This document shows, one piece after another, positions 1 through 10,584 of a DNA stretch of 64,000 nt. The stretch comes from Numida meleagris (Eukaryota; Chordata; Aves; Galliformes; Numididae), in NCBI RefSeq assembly GCF_002078875.1, contig NC_034414.1:31706422-31770421 (forward strand). The letters are read 5' to 3'. A program made the translations under genes and the position numbers. The notes under the pieces were generated by a model. The model saw only the letters and a list, made by a program, of their open reading frames with translations. It had not been told where the DNA came from and ran no database searches. Numbering within the stretch: the stretch's first letter is position 1; the number at the start of each line of letters is the position of its first letter.

Positions 1-1808
1 TTATCCACAAAATAAAGCGCTTTCAACTTTACCTGGGAGTAGATCAGCTGTTTTAAAAACCAAGACTACACTTTGCAGATACTAGGTTTGCTATTTCGAA
101 AATACAGTGTGCTTTGTCTCGTGCCCCAGGACCGACTAGTCCATTCCAGAAATGACGGTTTCTTGCTGCTGAAGAGATCCTCCAATAGATCAGCACCATA
201 GTAGATAAAACGAAGGAAAGGGTGTATTTACACAGCAGCTTGATGGCCTCTTCGTTAATCAATCCTTGGGATGCCTTTAAGGTCAGACTGCTCTAGGCAA
301 CTACACATTGCCTTTTTCCCTCTTTGACACAGTTTACATACTTTTTCCTTAATTAACTGAGTTATGCATGTGTATTTTCCCCATGGGGCAGGTGTGCTGG
401 CTAGATGCCATTCATCTAAAGGAGTGTTCATAATGCTTATGTATAAACTAACATCTGGGCAGCTTGTTTTCACTGACCACATACTTGAGGAGGGATTTTT
501 AAACAAGGACTTCTATAGTTTCCCTTTTCATTTTTCTCTACCATGTAATGGAATAGCATGTCTTAAGTAACTGAATACCTTTTACTACATTCAGCAAGAA
601 GCAGCTGGCATAACTTTACAGGAAATGGAGAAAGCGGTTGGTTTCTCCAAGGACAGTCTTGGAGAATTACCTCAACATCATTTCTGTTTGCTTTAAATAT
701 TACTGTATTAAGTCGTCTGTTAAAGATGCTGGGATTCAAACAGACTATCCCTATACAAGGATCAAACACAAAATTGTTGTTGTACAGACTCACAAACTTA
801 TGGGAGAAAATGTGAATTAAAAAGATATCACTACCGATTTTAACTGCAATGTCTGCAGGCTCTCGCGAGAGAATTCTGAAATTTAAAACTTCAGGTTTAT
901 GTTAATCACACTATTATTAACTTATAAAAAGGGTGCTTGTACACACGCTTTCAAATTTGTGGTCTTTCATAAAAACTGTAAAATTACATATTTTATTGAC
1001 ATAAATAAGGTCCTCAACTTTTCTGCCAACAACATATAATTATGCTTTACCCAAGAACTGAAGGGTTTCATGAACCCTATGACATTTTGAATCATATATT
1101 CAGTCTATAGCAAAATTACACCCTGAAGATCTGACCCCATACTCAGTCTGCACTTCTATTTCTGTTCCATTCCTCCTCAGTCTGTTCCCTCTTCAACTTT
1201 CCCGCTACTGCACTAGACTTGGACTCCTTTCATGACTACAGACTTTTTTAAAAAGTCATCCCGTAATAATCCCCATTTTATCCCAGTAAAGGTCAGAGGG
1301 ATCTATTGATTAATTAACTCTTTCTCAGATGAGATGTTTATACTTATCATAGACATTCTTCTTGTTGACAAAGACAGTTCAGTAATAACATGATTAGGAT
1401 GTATGACGAAGCTTTAAATTTTTATTGTGAGGTAGAGGAAACAAGAACATATTTGTCTTACACATGCTGGAAACTATAAAAATGTACAAAAAAGCTTGAA
1501 GCAAAACACACTGCAGTAGACAGATACCTCAGTGAGCTTGAAGGGCAGATCAGCCTCAGATATAAATACTGAATGGACTTCATGGAAGGAAGACAACGAG
1601 AAAGAAAAGGTTTAACTCTTCCACAGTGCAGTGATGTGGGCAGTTAACTCTGTGATTGGTAAATTACAACTTAATTTATATACTATGTAATAATTAAAAA
1701 GTAAACATACAAAACATTTTTGTATATATTTGCTAAATTATTACAATTGTTTTAAATTTGGAAGAATCTGAATCTTTTTTATTTCTTCTTTTCCCCTTTT
1801 TGAATAGA
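1..1808. other. AT-rich DNA with no recognised gene or repeat
   Basis: Open frames here are short (under about 85 codons), overlap on both strands and show no family motif. I see no transposon ends, RNA gene or strong promoter. It is probably intergenic or intronic. Confidence 0.5.
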
Positions 1809-3147
1809 AGTGCCTGGGAAGATCATGGAGCAGATCCTCCTAGAAGACATGTTAAGGCACATACGTGACAAGGAGGTGATCCAAGACAGCCAGCATGGCT
1901 TCACCAAGGGCAGATCTTGCCTGACCAATCTGGTGGCCTTCTACGATGAAGTGACGGCATTGGTGGATGGGAGGAGGGCGATGGATGTTATCTACCTGGA
2001 CTTCTGCAAAGCCTTTGACAGGGTCCCTCATCACATCCTTCTCTCTAAATTGGAGAGGTATGGATTTGAAGGATGGACTGTTCGGTGGGTTAAGAACTGG
2101 TTGACTGGTCGCAGCCAAAGGGTTGTGATAAATGGTTCTGTGTCAGGGTGGAGGCCGGTCACGAGTGGTGTCCCTCAAGGCTCAGTCCTGGGACCGGTGC
2201 TCTTCAATGTCTTTATCAATGACATAGACGATGGAATCGAGTGCACCCTCAGCAAGTTTGCAGATGACACCAAGCTGAGCAGTGCAGTCCATACATTGGA
2301 AAGAATGGAGGCCATCCAGAGGGACCTGGACAGGCTGGACAAGTGGGCCCACGAGAACCTAATGAGGTTCAACAAGGCCAAGTGTAGGGTGCTGCACTTG
2401 GGCCAGGGCAATCCCAGGTATTTATACAACCTGGGGGAAGAAGTACTTGAAAGCAGCACTGTGGAGAGGGACTTGGGGGTCCTGGTGGACGAGAAGCTGG
2501 ACATGAGCCAGCAGTGTGCACTGGTGGCCCAGAGGACCAAGTATGTTCTGGGCTGCATTAAAAGAGGAGTGATCAGCAGGGAGAGGGAGGTGGTTGTCCC
2601 CCTCTACTCGGCTCTTGTGAGGCCCCATCTGGAGTACTGTGTCCAGGCCTGAGGCCCCCAGCACATGAAGGATGTGGAGCTCTTGGAAAGAGTTCAGAGG
2701 AGGGTGACCAAGATGATCAGAGGGCTGGAGCACCTCTCCTATGAGGAAAGGTTGAGGGAACTGGGCTTGTTTAGTTTGGAGAAGAGAAGGCTCCGGGGAG
2801 ACCTCATTGTGGCCTTCCAATACTTGAAGGGAGCATATAAACAGGAGGGGGATCGATTGTGAGAGTAGATAGCGATAGGAAAAGAGGGAATGGTTTTAAG
2901 CTGAGACAGGGGAGATTTAGGTTAGATATTAGAAGGAAGTTTTTCACACAGAAGGTGGTGATGCACTGGAACATGTTACCCAGGGAGGTTGTGGATGCCC
3001 CATCCCTGGAGGCATTGAAGGCCAGACTGGACGTGGCTCTGGGCAGCCTGGTCTAGTGGCTGGTGACCCTGTACTTAGCAGGGGGGTTGAGACTCGATGA
3101 TCTTTGAGGTCCCTTTCAACCCAGGCCATCCTAGGATTCTATGATTC
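1809..3147 (+). mobile_element. CR1 LINE, 5'-truncated, young subfamily
   Basis: This is a CR1 non-LTR retrotransposon entering within the reverse transcriptase and running to the 3' end. After the last codons there is a short 3' UTR and a terminal ATTCTATGATTC, the 8-bp tail unit diagnostic of CR1. The 5' end is truncated, as is usual for CR1. The reading frame is nearly complete, and the sequence is very close to the copy at 60604-61003, so both look like one fairly recent subfamily. No convincing target duplication was seen, which is normal for CR1. Confidence 0.95.
1810..3056 (+). pseudogene. CR1 ORF2 reverse transcriptase, C-terminal part, broken
   Basis: The product copies CR1 RNA into DNA at the insertion site. 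The first open segment (1810-2652, 280 codons) carries RT motif A (LDFCKAFD, first Asp at about residue 64), motif B ([11 protein letters not shown], residues 119-129) and the catalytic FADD box (residues 150-153), all intact. An in-frame TGA at 2650-2652 sits in the conserved region after HLEYCVQA. The same frame then continues to 2862, and a frameshift near 2857 moves the C-terminal segment to another frame that ends at a stop at 3054-3056. The endonuclease and N-terminal RT are missing because of 5' truncation. The methionine at 1810 is only the first ATG-like position in the fragment, not a native start. Confidence 0.92.
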
Positions 3148-3200
3148 AAGTAGTAGCTGTTATGTAGTTGCAGAGATGTTTTTTGTGATATAATATGATC

Positions 3201-3781
3201 TAGAAGGCAACATCTCAAAAAAGTATTTCTCCTGTATTCCTCCTGTTTTATTATGTTGTCCCTTCATATAAAAGGCAAGTGCTGGCTGAATGGCAGTAGA
3301 GACTGAACCTTCCTGCCAAGATTCTGTTATATTTTGTTGTCATGTGACAGATGACAGCAGAGGAGTAGTCTGACAAAATGGTGTCTGACATGAAAGTGCA
3401 TACAAAGCAAAGGTATGTCACTGAATTCTTCCATGTGGAAAAAATTGCACCCACTGGCATTCATCATCCCCTGCTGAATGTTTATGGAGACTAAACAATG
3501 GGTGTCAACATGGTGAGGTGGTGGGTGGTGTATTTCAGCAATGATGACAACAATGTGAAAGACAAGCCACATTCCAGATGGCCATGCAGACTTTTACAAG
3601 CATGACATGCAGGCTCTTATTCATCACTGGTGAAAATGCAGAGCTAAAGGTGGTGACTGTATTGAAGAATACTGTTTTGTACCTGAGAATTTGCTCTATC
3701 AAACAGTGTTGTTGTGCTCTTGGTACCTGTTGTAGTTTCCATGGAAATAAATGGGAGGCATTACTTTCTGAGTGTTGCCTA
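3201..3781 (+). mobile_element. mariner-like DNA transposon, non-autonomous
   Basis: A 580-bp element of the avian mariner type. The outer ends are imperfect inverted repeats: AGGCAACA followed by an AAAGTAtTTCTCCTgT-like stretch at 3205-3235, mirrored at 3750-3780 by GGGAGGCATTACTTTCTGAG and TGTTGCCT. Each end is bounded by TA, the target dinucleotide of Tc1/mariner elements. A plus-strand frame at about 3510-3605 retains a transposase helix-turn-helix remnant (VVYFSNDDNNVKDKPHS), but the catalytic domain is absent. It is therefore an internally deleted, immobile copy. Family membership is from memory of bird repeats, not a search. Confidence 0.8.
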
Positions 3782-6005
3782 GGTGGTGGCAGTTGTGTAT
3801 AAAAGACAGTGGCTAAGCTTCTGACTTATTAGTTTTTCCATTAAGTAGTAACACATTATATGTATGATACCGTTTCCTTAAAAATTCTCTTATTACTTCC
3901 AACAGCAGTAAGACAGTTTTTAGATCTGAATGTGGATAACAGGAAGTTGTAAGGGAAGAGTTGCAGCACTGAAGTTACCGCCCAGGGAAACAGGATTAAA
4001 GTTGTACTTAAGCACTCCTGTGTTGTGTTCTTTGTTCTGTTTAGTTGCTGAATGGTTTAGTTGTAAGGGAAACATCACCAAACACCTGGGGAAGTAATGC
4101 TGGGTAGAATACTGTAGGAGAACTTCAGAAATTCCCAGCTTATTACACAGCTCATTTCCTCGGCCTTGGCCATGGTACGTTCCCACTCCAGAAGCTTTGG
4201 AGAAGATAGTCTGCAGGTTTCTCCTTTAATATCTTCAACAAAAAATAGGCATAAGAGAGATCCCTTTATGCCATTTTGCCCTCTGCATACAATCAATCAT
4301 TCCCATTATCTGTGAAAGGATTTTAAAGAGCAGATATTTCACTCATGTACTAGAAAAACATTTAGTAATCTACTGAGGTAAAACTTCAATATTGATCATT
4401 TGAAATCTAACCAATATTAGAATATTTAGCAACAGAATGAACAATCCAAGAAAAGAAAACAAAAAAAATTAAAAAGGATCTGATTCGATAAACTCAACAA
4501 TCTTTGGAGAATAAAAAGCTACAAAATGTGGCCGCAAAATTCTTTTACAATCTCTGTAGGACATTCCTTAAAGTCAATGGCTTGTTTGAAAAATTTCAGA
4601 TGCCACTTCAGTTTAATTACATCAACAGAATGATACTTAAGTGAAGTTGCAGGAAGATAGCAATTTGCATTGTCTATAATTTCTAAGCTGCCATACTTTT
4701 GGCATGTCAATCAATAGGGTGTGATGTCTGGTTATTTGAAGTTCATCATATATCATTTAATATTGACTGTCACACTGTATCCTCAACAGGGCAATCTATC
4801 ATAGGTGAATTCAGTCACATAGCTAGATAAATGGATATAAATTTATTCTTTTATACTGCTGTAAGCATATAATTAATAGCAGAATAAATAATTAGAATAA
4901 AAATATGCACCATCCCATAGATTTTTCTATAATTATGCTATTCTCTTCACTCATTTAGGAAACAGCTGATTTCTTCCAGTTGTCACAAATCAGTTATTGT
5001 CAAAGACAGATGTGAATGCCTTTCTAGTATTAACAGATGCAACTTTGTGCTCTACTATAACTTTTTGAAAGCCACCACTGTAATGCTACTGAGACAATAC
5101 CACACATATTTTACAGACAAATGCAGGAAGAACAGCAGGCCAAGTAAGCATATGGATCTGCCCTTCTTTTCAGTTCAGCTTCTGGTACTTTTTGATAGGT
5201 GACACTATCTTAGAGTGAAATATCTGGAAGTTAGGAGTATACACTGAAGAAATAACACAGCCTGCTTGCACTGCTCTTGTATTCTTTCCTAAATTATGAC
5301 CATTGTAGGAGACTTGTTTTTTCCAGTGATTATTGCTGTTAGCCAAAGAACCAAGCAGAGCACTGCATTATTCTAAACAATTTGTTTTTGTTTTGTTTGT
5401 TGTTTTATGTTCCCAGTTACCTCACACTAGAGGGAATCTAGTAATGTCACACTAGAGTTGACATTACTTATGATGTGAGAATTGCATATATAAAGGTTCT
5501 CAATTTGGGCACATACTATGCATTAAATGTAAGAGCACTTGAAAGTGGACTAATGTATAAGACAGAAGGAGATTACTTCATTAAAAATTGAATCAAGGAA
5601 AGAAACAGCTCTTAGAGAATTTCTTCTCGTTTGAATACAAAACAGGATAAGAGGGAGCTGTTGGTAACTAACAGCCATACCGCTTACTTTTTCAATGGGC
5701 ACTAGAATTAATTATGGTTGTAACGGTAAGAGATTTTTTTTATGAAATTTTCTGAGTCACTCAAATCTTGCTGTCTACCCAATCTGCTGAAACCTTTTTA
5801 ATCACTGCTGCACACTCCTTTCACCTTTTTCTATCTACATCTACCACACTATCTTCAGCAGCTTCCACACTTAGCTGTTTCCTTTTCCCCTTCAGTGCTG
5901 GTGAAGGCGTACTTGCTCAGTTTTTTTTAAACCTGATTTGCCTGAAAGATGACAAATCAGGAAGGGAAAAATGTAACAAACATTTCAATTTTTACAAAAA
6001 TTTAA
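3782..6005. other. unclassified AT-rich DNA
   Basis: No gene or repeat recognised. Open frames are short and overlap on both strands without family motifs. Confidence 0.45.
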
Positions 6006-6185
6006 GTCATAGAATCACCAAGTTTGGAAAAGTCCTCCCAGATCATCCAGCCCAACCGTCCACCTACCCTCAGTATTTCCCCCACTAAAAACCATGTCCC
6101 TTATTACAATATCTAAAAGTTTCTTAAATACCTCTAGGAACGGTGACTCCACCACCCCCCTAGGCAGTCCTATAATCTGTAACCT
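6006..6185 (-). mobile_element. CR1 3' end fragment
   Basis: Read on the plus strand it begins with CATAGAATCACCAAGTTTGG and then the usual CR1 3' UTR phrase ending in ATCATCCAGCCCAACC. This continues into a degraded C-terminal coding region (ACTCCACCACC...CTAGGCAGTCC). Orientation is minus. It is diverged and short, so an older copy. Confidence 0.85.
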
Positions 6186-8110
6186 TCTGGTCTGTTTCCA
6201 AGTTGTGAGTGGGTCAGAAGCAGTAGCTTCCCATACTGATTTGAAAGCATAAGCTTCCCTGAGGTCTCTAGCCTAGCACCTCTAGAAGTAGCAGACTTTG
6301 TCATGTGTCCTTGAGGTCACCTGCTCATCAGTATATTGAATACTGCAATGATGTCAAAGCACAAGCCTCTCTGGAGAACTGACTCAGGCCTTCTGTCTTG
6401 CTGGACTGGTGTCAAAACTTCTGTAGGATCATGCTGGATAAAAGCCAAGGAATAGGCTCTTGTAGAATTACTGGCACATCCCCTCGAATTTTCTGGGTTT
6501 ATGTCAAGATACTGACAAGGCCATTCTGTTTCCCCTAGCTTCACACTGAGGAGTGTTTTTAGTAGGATATTCATTCTATTATACAGAAATTGCATTTAAG
6601 CAAAGGATTCTTATTCTTCTTTTCCTCTCCAGAGGATTTCGTAGTGGTGGAGATGTAACAGACACCAGATTTTCAGTCCTGACCAGGGTAATTTCCTTAT
6701 ATGAAGTACTGATCTGTTACTTCTGTTACCATGGAGCGAGACAGATCTGGATTCCCAAATCCTCAATGTTTTACACCTTCCTTAATTGCTCCCTCCATCC
6801 GATGAGTTTCTTATTTCCTTTGTTTGAAATGAATGATAGGAAATAAGTACAATTGCATTCATGGATAAGGAAAGGATGCCCCATCCAACACAAAATAAGA
6901 TGGAGACAATTATTTTTCTCAGAGTTATGAGAAATCTATCCCTGTCTAACACGCACCCTATAAAATTTTGTTTAATATAAATTCCTCCCTGTGTCCTGGG
7001 AAATCTACAGATTGTGATTAACAGAACACAATGTTTTTACCATATCAGATCATCATTACAAGGAAGGAGAAGACTATTATATGCATTTTATATAACAATA
7101 ATATTGTGAGTTCTGAGCTTTCAAGAATATTGCTGTATGATATGAAAGATTCAGAATATACAGGATGACAAATATTTATATTGAAAAAATAATTTGAAGT
7201 GCTGCAACATTGCCAGTTTCCTGGTAGCAATGAGTCCAACATTAAATTTTATTGAGGAATGGAAGTATCATAGTCCTTATTATAAGAGTGCTTAAAGAAA
7301 CTGATAAGAACACAAGGAAGCACTTGAGTCAAAAGGCTGGCTACTATTCTAACTAGAGCTATTATATCTTAAGTTCCTAAAACTGACCTGAGATTTGATG
7401 TGTCATTGTCTCAAGTGGCAAAAGCAAGTGACAGAATCCTCACTGAAAGGTACTAAATTTATGCTATTATCTATATTACAGGTTTTTAAAGGCATTAAAC
7501 ACCTATGATGAAGGACTTATGGACTTCATACTTCTGAAGCTCTAGTCCTAAGTCACTTCTGAAAGTAGAACTTAAGCTACTAAATGACTTGGATTCTTCT
7601 GAAAAATTTTCCCTTGACATTTCCTATAGGCTATACACATTATGGGCACAGTGCAATATATCTGAAAGTAGTCTTTCCCCCTTTCAGTTGAAAATGATAA
7701 GAATTCGTAATGCAGATGGATGTATTACTGTTATTTATTGATTTATATTGCTTGAAATCAGGTTTAAAAGGATAACAGCTTAACTATATTTAGAAAAATA
7801 AAGCGCAGTATTAACAAAGCTAGCTTCTAGAGCTGATACTTCATCAGCCTGACACATCACTATAATTTGTATGTGAAACTTCCAGGAAATAAATAACCCA
7901 TTAAAAAAAGATCATCTGTTCATGCTTTGCCACTTTTTTTTTAAACACTCATTGCTGAGCATGGCATTTAATAGCCCTTCCTCTGTTTACTAGAGACATC
8001 TAAAGTAAGTTATGCTTACATATGCAGAAAATAGTACAGGATCAGTCTTTCGGTTGATTCCGTAGTTGTGTAGCCAGCCTTATCATATTTAAAATGCTCC
8101 TTTTAGGAGT
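6186..8110. other. unclassified DNA
   Basis: Nothing recognised. The first few hundred bases could be a further decayed part of the CR1 fragment or an unknown repeat, but I see no motif to support that. Confidence 0.4.
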
Positions 8111-8353
8111 TGTAAACCATATTTCCTAATAATCACTATAGATAGAAACATAATTTAGTGTATTTTTACAGGGTTAGTACATTTTGTTCTATTGTAAACC
8201 ATATTTCCTGATAATTACTATAGATAGACAAATAATTTAGTATATTTTTATAGGGTTAGTACATTTTTATTGTATGGTAAACCATATTTCCTTATAATTA
8301 CCAGAGAGAGAAAAATAATTTATATTTTTATAGGTTAGTACATTTTTATTGCT
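8111..8353. repeat. tandem repeat, three copies of about 82 bp
   Basis: Three head-to-tail units start at about 8111, 8193 and 8275. Each opens with GTAAACCATATTTCC and closes with GGTTAGTACATTTT (GGGTTAG in the first two). The first two units are 82 bp and the third slightly shorter with small deletions. Units differ by scattered substitutions, so the array is not brand new. Confidence 0.92.
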
Positions 8354-9339
8354 GTACAGTTTCTGCAGATTAAGTACTTTGTGCTTTTTCTTTTTAAAGC
8401 AGTCACACTTCCTCAGTAACCACTTTTTTATTATTTATGTAATTTACAGATGATGGCTTCTTAAACTTGTTTTCCCTATTTTGCATTTTGAAGTTTCTAT
8501 ATAAATGTGCTGCTAATTTTGAAGGAAGAACAAAGCGCCTGTGAGACACTGTAGAAGTTAATTACATTGTTAAAATGATGACAGATTGCTTTAATGGTAG
8601 ATATGCACTTAATTGGAGAAAATATAACAAAATGTGCTATTTCATACTACTAAAAAGAGTCAGTCAAGAGCCATCACCCATTTACAGTCTTGTCTTCACC
8701 CAAATCACAATGTAAGTACAGTGTGATAACTGAGAGACATTGCTAGGCATGTATTCATGTACTGTACATTCATTCAGACAACCCATTAAATAGTGTTTGT
8801 TAACCTTTAATTCAGATGTCTGCAATAAGATAATACAATGTAAAACACAAGTCAATGGAGGGTCGTAAAGCTGTTTCTGCTACAGTTTTTATTAGCCTGT
8901 TATTCAGTGCTGAATGCAGCTACACCCTGAAGCAAGTCTTGTATAAAAGTACAATGTCAATATATTATGATACAAACTCAACCTATAAAATCAATGACAA
9001 GCATTATGTCCGTTGCTATCACCTACTAAAATATAGATACTGTTTTTAATGGATGCAGTGGCACTTGGCTCAACATCACTGTACTATTACACTTAACCCC
9101 TTAGGCATGAAACACACTTTCAGGGCTTCTGGACACGGACTGCTCATTGCAGGGTGCTACAAGAACCAAGACAGCATATGTAAGCATAAGAATATGTATG
9201 TGTTAAATTCCTTTTAAAAGACTGTTGAAGGAAAATGGAATTATGATCTACACAATGGTGTGATCATCAGTTGCATTCTTCATCTATCCTGCTAACCAAG
9301 TGTTTGTATTTTATTAAGAAATAATAGAATCTGTGTTGT
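8354..9339. other. unclassified AT-rich DNA
   Basis: No recognised gene, RNA or repeat. A 64-codon frame at 8855-9049 (+) has no family signature and is probably chance. Confidence 0.4.
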
Positions 9340-9480
9340 AAAATTTGAAAAGGGCACCAAGCTGAAGAGGATTTCAAATATTCTGGAAAACATGGTTAGA
9401 ATTCAAAGCACTAAATTGCAAGAAGACTCTGAAATCAATACAATATAATTCAATATGAATAACTTCAAAGTAGGGAAGAT
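9340..9480 (+). mobile_element. possible very old CR1-like RT remnant
   Basis: A plus-strand frame reads GTKLKRISNILENMVRIQ. This resembles the region just after the catalytic Asp pair of CR1 reverse transcriptase (DDTKL, then an amphipathic LExxxxIQ segment). The match is short and heavily decayed, so this is tentative. Confidence 0.3.
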
Positions 9481-10133
9481 CTCCCTACTACCCCCAACTG
9501 ACTGCATGAATGGAAATGGGACAGTAACTCGAAGTGATAGGCATACTGTGTAGTAGACAAACAGAATTGTTCTATTAAAGAAAAAAAACAAATGTTGTCC
9601 TCTAACATACCAGTAAAGTAGTTGAATATAGGACCAGAAGTAAATATTGCTCACTACTACAAACTAGGGAGCTTGCAACAACAATAATATGTTCTGTTTC
9701 AAGTTGTACAGGGTTAAAGATAGGGAAGAAACATAAAGGTAGGGTAGAAACTCAAGAAAGTGGCAAGAAAATGGGACACTGTGAGGAAAAGAAGATCTGT
9801 AAAGAAATCTTGCATAAGAAAATAAAGAACTAATCTGCAAATTTGGAGTTATAAGCAAAATATTTTTGGAAGACAGTTTTTGCATCAAAAATAGTTTAAT
9901 TAGGACAGGTCACTTGGAGATTTAGAACATAGTTTAGATAAACATTTGTATAAGTATACTTACACACACTAGAAGAACAGCTTAGGTATTGCTAACAGTC
10001 TGTGTCAAGCCAGAATTTTTGTGATTCTGTGAAATTATACCTAAATTGTTTCTTAACTCAGAACTGGTAGACAAAAACTCGCATGACAAAAAGAATTGAA
10101 GCCCTATAAAAGTAGTTTTGCAAATGTAATATG
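9481..10133. other. unclassified DNA
   Basis: Nothing recognised. It could be more of the decayed element just upstream, but no motif shows it. Confidence 0.35.
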
Positions 10134-10265
10134 AATATAAATATAATAAATATAAAAATATTATATAAATATAAAAATATTATATAAATATAAAAATATT
10201 ATATAAATATAAAAATATTATATAAATATAATATAAATAAATATAAAAATATGAAAATATAAAAA
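10134..10265. repeat. AT-only minisatellite, 19-bp unit
   Basis: The block is made almost entirely of A and T. A 19-bp unit, ATAAATATAAAAATATTAT, is repeated about four times at 10150-10225, with degenerate flanking units. It abuts a solo LTR on its right. Confidence 0.9.
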
Positions 10266-10584
10266 TGTAATGCTATAATGTGATGGAAAGCACAGCAATA
10301 ATAGTGGGGTAGCAAAGTCCTAGGCTGCATCAAGTAAGGATAAGCCCAAAAGCAACAGCCACAGACACAGAAAGAAAGGAAAAAAAGCTGCTTACCCTTG
10401 GAATGCCTCAGGTAGGCAGGGATCTCTAGCAAGAAACCCTTGCCTCTACTGCCAACCCTTAAATGAGGTCTTCCAGTGACTACTCAGGTGCATTGCTTGC
10501 ACCTGAGCTCCCCTGGGTTGGCCCTGCCTTCCTACCAGGTGCTTAATCACTGTTTCAAGCCGTTAACTTAGCATTTCCGCTATA
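10266..10584 (-). mobile_element. solo LTR, ERV family A (same family as 51619-51955)
   Basis: It aligns along its length with the LTR at 51619-51955. Shared blocks include ACCCTTGYCTC, TGCCAACCCTTAAATGA, CTCAGGTGCATTGCTTG and CTTAGCATTTCC near the right end. By analogy with the better copy, transcription would be toward the left. The left boundary is uncertain (a TGTAAT at 10266 or TGTGAT at 10279), and no clean target duplication was found. It lacks the 28-bp hairpin segment of the other copy. No internal retroviral sequence adjoins it. Confidence 0.82.

Noticed and set aside
2175..2820. Minus-strand frames of 127 and 132 codons inside the first CR1
   Set aside because: Antisense shadows of the CR1 reverse transcriptase; the same shadows recur at 60642-61059.
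5768..6088. 106-codon plus-strand frame that looks like a secreted Ser/Phe-rich protein
   Set aside because: Its end runs antisense into a CR1 3' end, and the rest is low-complexity pyrimidine-rich sequence with no promoter or homology.
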